From contig JARKIF010000013.1 of the NCBI GenBank assembly GCA_029378245.1, positions 310,001 through 374,000 on the forward strand: a stretch of DNA of 64,000 nt, given 5' to 3'. Below the pieces are notes generated by a model that did not search any database, had not been told where the DNA came from, and saw only the letters and a program-made list of their open reading frames with translations. Of the stretch, positions 34,186 through 43,939 are shown in pieces (the stretch's first letter is position 1; every line of letters begins with the position of its first letter). The position numbers and the translations under genes are program-made. The DNA is from Roridomyces roridus. Its lineage: Eukaryota > Basidiomycota > Agaricomycetes > Agaricales > Mycenaceae.

Positions 34186-34990
34186 ACGCTACTTACGTCC
34201 CCGGCCCTCGACCTGATTTCAAGCCGACCAATCTTACGATACACGATAATTATCTCCCGCGGTTCTTGCGCCTATTCATCATGTGTAAAATTAATCAAGC
34301 ATCCAATTCACTTCATTCTGCGGCCGTTTGTGACCGTCGGCGTTTGGATCTCTCCAAATGGTTGAAATCCTGTGCGAGGGACGGCTCGGATCAGACCAAT
34401 CAAACCTTTCTTGTACTGCCTCCACGGTACCGTCATTACCCAATACCTCATCCATTGGCGATCCCATCCCAATCATTCTCCGCCTCAGATACGTTCCGGG
34501 CGCCTGGGCTAGCGTTGGAGATTGAAGACTCAGACACGACGCCGTGGCCCAGCCCCGGTCATGAAAGGACTAGGTACTGGAATCCACTGGAACCTCGGGA
34601 GCAGCCAGTTCAAAAGAGCATCATCAAGTCGTAAATCCCTTCGACCCAGACTAACTGATACATTGTTACGATTCGGCCCATCAACACAAGTTTCCAATTC
34701 CGGTGTCTCCCAGTTCCAAAGCGAAGTAACTCCAAAATTTTGTTTGAACGAATGCCCGCCGTCCACTAGCTGCGGGGCCTGGCTTCAATTGGAGTTTGTT
34801 CCCGCTGAATGTTGAATCGATTCAAGGTATATAAATTGCCATATGCATTTGGACTGGACTCATGTATGGAAATTTCAACTACAAAGTTCAACCCACGGGT
34901 AACGAGGGGATGGACACTGAGATTCGCGATCGGAGATGAAGTCGTCTTGGCCCATATTTAAAGCTGGTGGGTCCCCTGAACCCTGATCCT
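34186..34990. other. Intergenic between convergent genes
   Basis: About 800 nt separating the Con-13-like gene and the 3' end of the kinase-like gene. Only short frames, no feature supported. Confidence 0.45.
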
Positions 34991-36923
34991 TCACCAGTAC
35001 CTGTGTTTGTTACTGGTCTCAACTGGATCATTGGACAGTGGTGATATGGCTCCATTCATACAGGTGTCCATCCTAAAGTCAGCTCCTTCCTCCGCGAGTT
35101 CCTCGACTTTGAAAAAAGTATCAGTCGAGCCGGATGTTGGTGAATCACACCAACCATGTGCGTGCAGCGGCTCCGTCTCGCGAGGGACCTCCATCAAGGG
35201 GCATGCAATGTGTTTTGCCAGATCTTGGCTGCCTGGATCGAATCCTTTCGCTGCATGGAATTGGCGAAGTCCGTCGTATACGCCTCTGTTCCAGCGGCGG
35301 CCCTCTGCATGACTTTCCTGCTCGACCACAGGAAATCCAAGACTTTGGGCAGTTTCAGGCGTCAAACGGGAAATTCCAGACGGGTCCAAGGACCAGAACC
35401 ATGGACATCGAGGCCATGCAAATGAAACTTCACTGGTCCACAGATGCTCTGGAGGACACAAAAAGAGATATCCCCCCGGGTACGGTCGTGTTGCGGCAGA
35501 GATGTGCAGCCTGAATCCCGCCGAGTGAATAAATACTACGGCCGAGTCCAGGTTAGTGCGACGAAACCAGATCATGGTGATGCTTTACCGTAGTCTTCAT
35601 GTCTCGCGGTAATGTTCAAACGCTGGAAGATGTGATTTGCTTGTGGTAGCCAGAAGTCATCGGAATCCAGTAGGAAAAATATAGAGCTGTGGTACACTTC
35701 CGGCGCGTTGAACCTAAGAAGGTTAAATACCATGCAGTGATGTTGGATATTGGAAAGAAATTGTACCGTGTCCACCCATTGATGCATTCCCCATACACGG
35801 TATCATCAGTTTCCAAACTGTAGCTATGCCATTGGCAGTCAGAAACATCCCCCAAACCGATGGAGGCCCATGCAACGGTCTCGAAAGCTTCATCCCCCGA
35901 GGGACTACAAATCAGAGCCCCCAGTGGCAGCTCCGAGACATGCACGGGCGAAGTCCAGTGCTCCATCACAAGAGCATGCCAGCAAATGTCGTGATAATGT
36001 TGAACGGGTACAATTTGCATGGCTCTGGTCTCCGAATGTGCATCGCTCAGCGTCAACGGTTGTTGCTGCTCGCCAAATTGTAGTGAGCGATCCCTAGACC
36101 AGGAAACAGAGTCAACTATCTGGCTCCTCACTAGTTCCACACAGAGGCGAGTGGTTGAAAGTCTGATCCAGCGAGTTTGTTCCACGTGGAACTACGGCGG
36201 AATGGTCAATGACCTCCAAGCCAAGGACCGAATCTCTCACCAGGTCCATTTCTCGCCGGTCTTCGACGTAATCCACATAATCCTGCATGTTGTAACTTGT
36301 CAGATTGCCTGTCAACAACACCGTTGTCAAGTCTTCTCACGTAGTAGTCAGTGCTCTACGTTATTGGGTTTCTGAGACAGAGAACTTGGAGGGATAAATG
36401 CACTATGCGTACCCAGCAAACATACATATAAACCATCATAACGGGCGATGGGCGTCGGAGCTCAATGAAACGATTAATTGGAAGTAGATCTGGGTCTCTG
36501 AGAATGGGATCGAAATCTCAAAGGCGTACAGGGAAACGTACCATCGTGAGCTACTACTGCACGCATACCGGCGATGCTCGCCAGTCCAAAAATCTGAAGT
36601 ATGGTCGGGTGCCTGGATGATCATGTTCACATAGCATATAGTTCAGGTCTTAGGACGCACCAAACTCGCGAGTGTCGCTGGATATACTGGCGGCATTCCT
36701 ACGTCGCGAGTTGCGGAGAAATCAATACGGGCACGAGGTACACACCTCTTCAGCATTTTCACCCCGATAAACAAAAACCGCCCTCTCGGACTCTACGCCA
36801 GCAATCTTGGCCGAATACATTCGACGCGCATTGGTTCTGCGATCCAACCGATGGACTTGGGTCGATTGCTTGTCGAGAACTATCTCTCTTCTGAGGTCAA
36901 TATCGCCTCGCGGTATCTGCCTG

Positions 36924-37714
36924 TAGGGAGCGGCACGAGTATCGAGTGCTGCGAATACTCGCGGCATTTCACTCGCGAGTACGAGTATTCATACTCGCGG
37001 CATTTCACTCGCGAGTACGAGTATTCATACTCGCGAGTGGGTGGTGGCTGTGCTACTCGTGCGAGTGCGAGTATTGGTTTCCAAAAACCTTGGTACTCGC
37101 GAGTATTTGCCTGGCTACCGTAAGCTCACGGAACAGACCCAGATAGGCAATTTGATCACCGGCATCACTCGGCATCACTCGGCATGCCGGCATGTGGCAA
37201 TCACTCTGTAATGTATGTCTATTCCTGTACAGAATTCAATTTACCTATCAGTCACTACCTGTTCATCAGGAGGAACAGTAACGAAACTCCGCAACCAACT
37301 GAGTGAGCAATCAGCCCATTCCACTGTGATGGTCGGCCAGTGGGCCAGTGACCCGGACTTGATAGCAGTTGATGAGTTTGAGAAGCAGCTTGCAGAGGGT
37401 TGGACACGGAACAAGAAGCGGAAGGCCCCTGCTACAGCAGAAGCCTCAGGATCAGCGAGAGTTATTGTCATTGATGATGATAGTACATAGTTTGGTAACT
37501 GAAATATATGATACTCATGAATAACTCACAAATAATTTGCAACTCACGAGTATTCCAACTCGTTGAGTGCAACTACTTGCGACTCGCGAATACTCGCGAA
37601 AGTTGCTTACTAATACACGAATACTCGCCATCAATACTCGTGCGAGTGCGAGTATGGTTTTCCCAACTTCTGTGAGTACTCATACTCGCGAGTGTATACT
37701 CGTGCCGCTCACTA
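36924..37714. mobile_element. hAT-superfamily element, 791 bp, with 8-bp target duplication
   Basis: Left terminus TAGGGAGCGGCACGAGTAT and right terminus (reverse complement TAGTGAGCGGCACGAGTAT) match at 18 of 19 bases. Both sides are flanked by TCTGCCTG (36916..36923 and 37715..37722), a perfect 8-bp duplication as made by hAT transposases. Subterminal regions are packed with ACTCGCGAGT palindromes (about 36940-37105 and 37555-37700), likely transposase binding sites. Inside is a transposase C-terminal fragment. Non-autonomous and probably young given the perfect duplication. Confidence 0.88.
37215..37490 (+). pseudogene. hAT transposase C-terminal fragment
   Basis: Ninety-one-codon frame inside the hAT element. 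LRNQLSEQSAHSTVMVGQWA followed by DPDLIAVDEFEKQLAEGW, a basic stretch KKRK and an acidic end resemble the last part of fungal hAT transposases, after the dimerisation region. The catalytic part is absent, so the element depends on a full copy elsewhere. Confidence 0.6.
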
Positions 37715-38063
37715 TCTGCCTGTAATCTATCGCGACTCGGCTCAACGGGCGGGATAGAGGTACCTGCGTACACACCGTCGATTGGAGTCGAAGGTCCTTG
37801 ATGAATATGTACATTGCTGGTGAAGGTTCCACCGCGGACGGAGAGGTGGTGGGACGCTGGGAAGAAAGCGCCCGGATACCTGTACAGGAGCCATGGACTC
37901 GGAGTTTGGATGGCAGCTGATATTGAAGGACTCACTGAGGAGTATTCGGCGCTGTCTCGAATGATGAATCCGAGCTGAAGTGAGGTCCGCTGTTCATGGG
38001 CGAGGTGGTAAAAGAAGAAACTGTCAGTATAAGCGCCGAGGTGACAGCCTGGGTGACATTATG

Positions 38064-39304
38064 TAGGGTGCTGTAAAAAATGCCGGTTTATCAACCAGTT
38101 TGTAAACCGGTGTTTATAAACCCGGTTTATTACGATTCCTAACTTGTTTAGGAATCGTTCTTTTTGAATCTTAACCACCCTCCCCCCCCTTTGCCATCAA
38201 AAATGCTCCCCACATGACCTCCTGTTTTTCCGGCTTTTATCCATGTCAGTTCTCGGATCTTGGGATGGCTCGTCGGATCAGTGTCCAAGGCAACCGCGGA
38301 TCAATATCTTAACTGTTGTCAATTCCCATTGCGATGTTAGTGTTACTCTGCATTCCAATATCGCCTCGGCTTGCACTCGGATCCACTCGGCAAGTACACT
38401 CAGTGACTCACGGCTAGGAGCATGTGTCGAGGACAGCTACATTTTGGCTATGTACATTGGACTTTTGAATGGCCCTGATGGTTTCATGGTTCTATCACTG
38501 ATCCGGATGAGTCTCCGAGTCAGCGGCAACCCAGCCGCAACCACTACTTATCATGATTTGATCATGATGACACTCTTAAGCAGTATGCAGTTGTGACAAG
38601 AGCTGGCAGATCAGCTGATCCGCGACACTGATTGATTGTTTCCCACGGACCCCCCCCTTCCTAAACGAGATGCACCTCCGTGAAGTCCGTTAGCTCCGTC
38701 CCTCAGCAACAGCCTTCCTCAGTCTCCGAGCCTCACTTGTGCCTACTGGGTGCTCCCACCCTGGTCTGAACCCATCCATGTCAACTTGGCACTCAACCCA
38801 CACATCTTTTCGCAATTCTTGGCGCGGTTTGTGTTTTTCCCATCAAATCACAACCAACCGGAGCTATCAACAATATGTCACGGATCAACTGATTTGCCAG
38901 CTCTTGAGTTGTGACCAAAGTTGTAACAAATCACAAAAAAAAAAAAAGGAATCGTTTCTGCCATGCGCGAGCAATGGCCTCAAAGCCAGGTAAAGGTTTG
39001 GGCTGAACGGTCGGTTTATAAACAGCCTGAGGTCACGATGTTCCCATCAAAGGTCACTGATCGCTGTCTGATTTGTGTTCTAGCAGCCCAACAAAGGCTT
39101 GAAGAGCAATTTTTGGGGTTGTGGACGTCGGAGAAGCGCCAGAAAAGGTTCAGAGGTGTGCAGGAGCTCTGTCAGAGCCCAAATTCTGATCCACAGGTCA
39201 GATTTCATCCTTTTGCACACCAGTTATTTACCGGTTTATAAACGCCTGGTTTATAAGTTAATTAACCGGTAAATAATGGTGTGGGATTAATTTACAGCAC
39301 CCTA
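38064..39304. mobile_element. TA-flanked non-autonomous DNA transposon, about 1.24 kb
   Basis: GGGTGCTGTAAA at 38066 is repeated inverted as TTTACAGCACCC ending at 39302, and both ends abut TA, fitting a TA target duplication (Tc1/mariner-like rule). Subterminal zones carry many GGTTTATAAACC palindromes (38090-38130 and 39232-39265). Removing the element with one TA restores GTATGT, an excellent 5' splice site, in the host gene on the minus strand. An internal 92-codon frame (38963..39241) has no recognised transposase motif. A hAT origin is less likely because no 8-bp duplication is present. Confidence 0.72.
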
Positions 39305-39357
39305 CCAGTGGGTGTAGGTAGACCAAGAATACGACCGGGCTTTGTTCCGCCGTGCAT

Positions 39358-40426
39358 GCCACCATACAGCAATGAGCGACAGGGAGCTGTGGGAGAATCT
39401 CACCATCCTATCCTCAGGTTGAAAGTATCATCTTCACTCGTGTCCGTGCGTTCGAGTTCGCTCCGGCAGTACCGAGAGAGGACGTCGTCCCCAGGCGGTA
39501 GGTTTGATTTCTCGGCCGGCTGTCGTTGGGAAAGATGAGAGTAATAAGAGGCGGGTTTGCCCGTGGTGGTCAAGGTTTACACTGGCGATGGGTATTGAAT
39601 GACGAGAGTGAGGGAGAGGATGAATGTGCTTAGATGTACCGCCTCCTGAATCGGATACTTCAGTCTTGCTCTGTCAACTTGCTGGGTCAAGTAGCGGCCC
39701 CCTTGGGACTCCGACTTGCTTCCTTTAAAAAACTACAGCCGTGGTCTGCCGGGATAACTGGGCCTGAATCGAACACGGAACCGGCTGGCCATAAATTCTT
39801 TCTAGCGACGCGGGTCTCGCAGTGTTATAATATTCTTACATAGAGCATCATTACACGACAGCCCCCCGTAGCTCCCACCAAGAGCTCCGCAAAAACTCGT
39901 CCAGCGTCAGTACTAGGCCTCAAGTGAGAATCGACACCAGGCTAGAGGGGTTGAGCTCCAACTCCAAGAGATTGTACGCGTGAAGTTCGGGCAGCACAGC
40001 AAATAGCGCTTTGCGGGCTGCCCAGTGAGTTATGTGAATGAAGTCTCCAAGGCTCCACTTGAGACAGGACGTTGTACATCACGAGCGGCCATCAGTCCGC
40101 TTTAAGCAGCGCCACACAACCTCGGTTTTCGCCAACGTTGCATCCGATCCGATTCAATACACTTGGTTTATCTACGATTTTCCCGCCATACAGACACCGG
40201 CCATCCCTTGTACCATGAGATTTTCCGCCCTTCTCGGCTTATCCAATTTTCTCTGTGCTTTTCTGGGATTTCCCTCCCCGGCTCTCCAGCTCCTCACCTC
40301 CCACCGCCCATCCTTTCAGTATTGAATTTTCCGCCCTCCCTGGCTTATCTGATTTCTTCTTTTCTTTTCTGGAACTTATCGCTCCCACCCCTCCTCTCCG
40401 TCTCCTCCCCGCCCATCATGCGATCC
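39358..40426. other. Intergenic, 5' side of the kinase-like pseudogene
   Basis: About 1.1 kb. Minus-strand residues near 39420-39540 (GDDVLSRYCRSELERTDTSE) could be an unassigned upstream exon of the kinase-like gene, but no clean splice path was found. The segment from 40180 to 40426 is C/T-rich and is the 3' flank of the atypical kinase gene. Confidence 0.35.
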
Positions 40427-41764
40427 TCAACGCATATGCACTCCCATTCTCCTCAACCTATCTGTCAGCCACACCCGCGATTTAGGACCGAGTATGCGGA
40501 ACTTTGGTGTAGATTTTGACTCGGGTGTCGACTTCGGCGTCTTGAGATTGCCAGTGCCTCGGCCACAATGCAGTAGAGTCGGAACCAACGGCGGGGCGAG
40601 TGTGCCGACGTTGGGCGCATCGAGGAGAGAGTACGCGCTACTCGAAGCGCTCGATTCTGCCTCCGAGTCCGTCGCCAGAGTTGACAGCATAAAACTGCCC
40701 TCCGAGTGGGTTAACGTCTGGTTGAGTTGCACTGCCTTGAAACACGCCATCTTCTTGACAGCAGCGCGCATCTGTACCAAGGACGGACGCAGTGCGGGAT
40801 CCACGTCAAAGCACCGTACGAAGAACTCGTTGGCCTCGGGCGAGATGTTTGGGAACACGCGGAGGAGGTAGTTGTCGGGGCCGGCGCGGAATGCGGCATA
40901 TTCTGGGTTGGTGCGAGGGCATGCGATGGCCCAGGGCGTGTTTCGCGTTAGAAGCGCGAAGAGGGTCATGGCAAGGGCCCATGTATCGTCCGTGCACGGG
41001 TCGTATGATTTTGCCATTACGCGTTCTATCGACCGGTCAGTAAATGAGTGTATAAAGAGGAGAAGGAAGAGGGACGCACCTGGACTCATATACGCTTGAT
41101 TCTGAACACCCCCAAAACCCTCAGTAGCACCCTCCCCGTCGCCCACCATCCTCGCCAACCCAAAATCAGTCACCCTCACACCCTTTCTCTTCTCCTCAAG
41201 CAAAACATTCGACGGATTCAAAGCCCCATGCGCAACCAACCCCTTCTCATAACACCCCGTCAACGCATCAACAATCGCCACCCACACACGCTTCGTCAAC
41301 ACCGGCTTGCCTTCATACACCCCGCGTTCGATAGCTTGCTGCAAATTGCCGCCAGCGCAATAGTCGGTGACCATAAATATGAATTCGTCTTTTGTTGAAA
41401 GGGAAACGGGGGGACCGTCGGTGAAGGTGCGACGGAAGGGCACAACACCGGGGATGAAGTTGACGGCAGAGTGAGTGCGGAATTCACGCGCCGTAGCTGA
41501 GGCCATGCTATCATATCATGTTCGTGAAATGGGAATCGACGGAAAAGGGGAATCTGAGACATACCTGGTCCTCGCGACGGGATTTCTCATGCACTTGACC
41601 GCGTAGTAGGGGGGCCCGTCAAGCTCGTCGTACGACGTCGTATCCACCGCCTTGTACACCCAAGAGAAGCCGCTGCTGCTGATGAGCTTGACGAGCTTCA
41701 GATACCCCTCGTCGACGGCGGCCCCGGTAAGATTCGGAATGTAAGATTCAGAGAAATGGGACAT
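40427..41764 (-). CDS. Atypical protein kinase (probable pseudokinase)
   Basis: Exons 41764..41565, 41507..41080 and 41025..40427 give 408 residues. Kinase landmarks in order: a weak glycine loop (LISSSGFSWVYKAVD), the ATP lysine (YYAVKCM), hinge region (MVTDYCAGGNLQQAIE), catalytic loop, DFG (VTDFGLARM), and AYMSPERVMAKSYDPCTDDTW read as APE/activation-segment and F-helix equivalents, with the E supplied by splicing out 41079..41026. The catalytic loop reads VAHGALNPSNVLL, so the usual HRDLKxxN aspartate is replaced by alanine while the Asn is kept. Its only Gly in the P-loop is also unusual. Family knowledge says such a change normally abolishes phosphotransfer. The C-terminal 90 residues are Ser/Thr-rich. 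It may act as a scaffold or have altered chemistry. Confidence 0.8.
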
Positions 41765-41987
41765 GGTGGAGGAGGGAGGAGGGAAGGGCGTGGAGGAGAC
41801 TTGGCTAAGAGGTTTTGGAAGTGGGTTTGAAGCGAATAAAACCTGTCGAGATCAACTCGAGATGGTGGGAGAAGGCAAAAGCAAAAGTAAGCAGATTTGA
41901 GACAAAATAGATGCAAAGCACACGCAGTTTGCAAACGTATATGTGCGATTAATATTCCATGAAATAGATAATGAAAACATAGCGGGA

Positions 41988-42695
41988 TTACTCCGTCGTC
42001 GGGAGAGGAAGACACAGCGTCATCCCAGGCATCAGCCTCTCGCACTCGAGACCTCCATTCCATTTCTTGAGCTCGTCTAACGAGTAGCCGTGAGTGCGTG
42101 AAATCTCCCAGCACGAATCGCCCGGCTCGACGAGGTAGACTTCGGCACCAGGCGGACATGGATCCTTGGGGGGAGCGAGGCCGGGAGAGAGGATAAGCCT
42201 CCACACGAGGAGTAGGACGACGCCGATGAGAAGGAAGAAAGGGAAGAGAGTGCGGTAGGCACTCGCGTTGGGGCTGTGGGTACGCCAGGAACCCGTGCTT
42301 CCCTATGACATGTCAGTGAGCGCGAGAAGGGATGAATAGAAAGAACGAACTGCATCTGTGGAGAGAGGTTGGTACCCGTCCGAACGCCGGGGAGCGCCCT
42401 CGACATCGACATCGGGTGCGGATGACGTGCCACCACCACCAGACACTGTGCTGATGAGTGCCAGCTGGACAGCGAGCCCAAGCTACGCACCTCGAGTCAT
42501 TTGACTGAACCTCGCACCCTGAGCACCCTCGTAAACCGCCCCACTCTGGTCCCTGAAGTAATATCGTCCAGTGTCGCTGTCATATCCAATCCGCTCCATT
42601 CCTTCTGGTAGGCGTTCAGAGTCCTGGAAGGTTGAGCTGAGGAATGAGGTGGGTATGCGGAAGCTCACTTCGTCGTGTTGAGTCCATCGTCCCAT
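41988..42695 (-). CDS. Single-pass membrane protein with C-terminal LysM domain
   Basis: Exons 42695..42669, 42623..42491, 42445..42351 and 42302..41988 give 189 residues. Residues about 10-50 (LPEGMERIGYDSDTGRYYF) look WW-like. A Gly/Ser linker is followed by a strong membrane segment (LFPFFLLIGVVLLLVWRLIL) and then the LysM: VYLVEPGDSCWEISRTHGYS, LDELKKWN, MPGMTLCLPLP, with flanking cysteines. No N-terminal signal peptide, so the single helix probably acts as signal anchor. LysM modules bind N-acetylglucosamine polymers such as chitin. Inverted layout with a cytosolic WW-like part suggests wall or septum sensing, but that is inference. The first exon is only 27 nt (MGRWTQHDE). Sum of exons is divisible by three. 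Confidence 0.8.
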
Positions 42696-43145
42696 GGTGG
42701 AGTTGGTGAGAAGCAAGGGAGAGTCGTGACGGCCAGTCTTGACAGCGGCCAAACAGCGGCACCGCGGCTTACGCGCCTGTGATTGCCGATCGGCTACGTC
42801 ACTCCTTCAAGAACCACCATGCCCCGAATCTCTAGCTCCCGTATGGTTACACACGCCGCTTGCTCTCTTTTCCTGTCAAGCTCTTCCGCAGTCGGAGCTG
42901 GGACTCGGGACACCGTCCAGTCATTCTTCAAATCCCTCTTTTGTCTCTCCCATCTTCCATCGCCATACTTCCTTTGTAATTACTCCGGAATCTCTATACT
43001 CGCCCTGGGAAAAGAACAAGAAGGCTGTCACCGGGCTGTGAACGGGCGCTTCGCTTCTCTCCTCCCACCACCATCTACTTGCAGAACGAGGCACGCTGCA
43101 CTCCCGACTACGAACAGGCGCCTATGACAGACAGACAAGTGCTGG
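42696..43145. other. Intergenic, divergent promoter region
   Basis: About 450 nt upstream of the LysM gene and of the plus-strand kinase-like fragment. Short frames only. Confidence 0.4.
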
Positions 43146-43799
43146 GTGCGTCAACCTCCCATACCCACTACAACCTCACAGCGCCGACTCAGATTCGCTA
43201 GCGCCATTTTCCCGCAGAGCCACAACCTGCGTGTTATGGGTGGTACTTTCACGAGTGAGGTCCACATACACGAAGCAGTCCAAAGTCCTCGTGAACGTGC
43301 GTACGCAGCGCTCGCAATTCTTCGATGGGACAACTCCTGCGTCAGATTTTCAGTGGATCGGCAGAGGCGAAATTGACCTGAGACGGGAGACTTATCTGAC
43401 CCTGGAAACAGCGCCGGTCATTCCATCAAGAAGCCGCGGAAGTGCCACCCCTTGCCGCACATGTATTCAGCAGTGTTTGACCAGCGCTCCCGAGTACGTC
43501 ATATGATTACCACAGGAATACCACCGTTATCTCTCTTGGCACGAGAATCACTGGTGAGCATCGCATGCCACTTGGCACTCGAAACCTGGGCCTGGCCCTC
43601 TTCTTTTTTACGATGCCTTCCAAACATCCCAACATTCTACAGATATTCGGCATTTCCACTTCCTCCGGGCAACGTGCTATCATTTCACAAGACGGTATGT
43701 ACACTTCTGTTAGTTCTGAATAATTTTGAAGTTGATGTGTCCGGAGTAGAACTGCTACCTTGTCCTGAGTACATCAAGTCGAATCAATGTCAATTGTGA
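43146..43799 (+). pseudogene. Fragment of the same kinase-like family as 35-39 kb
   Basis: Plus-strand pieces SHNLRVMGGTFTSEVHIHEA, IGRGEIDLRRE and, in another frame, HMYSAVFDQRSRV correspond in order to SHHLSVRGGTFTSNVHIHQG, IPRGDIDLRRE and RRMYSAKIAG of the minus-strand gene. The frame changes between pieces and no downstream kinase or C-terminal block follows, so this is a decayed partial copy. Confidence 0.55.
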
Positions 43800-43939
43800 T
43801 GTCCGGAGATGCCGTGTACATATGTGGTATCGGTACAAGTTTAGTCTCAGTGGTTCTTTTACGCTGATCCCTGCAATCAAGAGGACGAGAATCAACGAGG
43901 ACATCCGAGTTCCAGATTGAAAGAATCACCGACCTCAAG

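Larger units (their letters stand above)
34991..39357 (-). pseudogene. Long kinase-like gene of agaricomycetes, broken by two transposons
   Basis: Minus-strand exons can be followed from ATG 39357 (MHGGTKPGRILGLPTPTG) through VSSFTTSPMNSGP.., SHHLSVRGGTFTSNVHIHQG, RQIPRGDIDLRREI, RRMYSAKIAG, VFVYRGENAEE and FGLASIAGMRAVVAHD to the C-terminal part: RWIRLSTTRLCVEL, QHYHDICWHALV, DFWLPQANHIFQRLNI, GGYLFLCPPEHLW, WSLDPSGISRLT and GLRQFHAAKGFDP. This order matches a large agaricomycete family usually annotated as protein-kinase-domain proteins, with a MGGTFTSxVHxH leader before a degenerate kinase fold. Two DNA transposons interrupt it: one in the first intron at the donor (38064..39304) and one within the exon before RQIPRGD (36924..37714). 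Additional frame problems near 36650 (TGA at the junction before IFGLAS) and 35745 support pseudogene status. Family function is unknown. I infer one gene from order and frame, not from transcripts. Confidence 0.62.

Noticed and set aside
36940..37700. CRISPR-like array of ACTCGCGAGT repeats
   Set aside because: Repeats are palindromic, irregularly spaced and inside hAT termini of a eukaryotic genome; no spacers or cas genes.
38064..39304. hAT assignment of the 1.24-kb element because its end reads TAGGGTGCTG
   Set aside because: The 8-bp flanks (ACATTATG and CCAGTGGG) do not match, whereas a TA duplication restores a perfect splice donor.
39760..39840. Possible tRNA on the minus strand (GTGTTCGATTC)
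   Set aside because: T-stem bases do not pair and no acceptor stem or anticodon arm is found.
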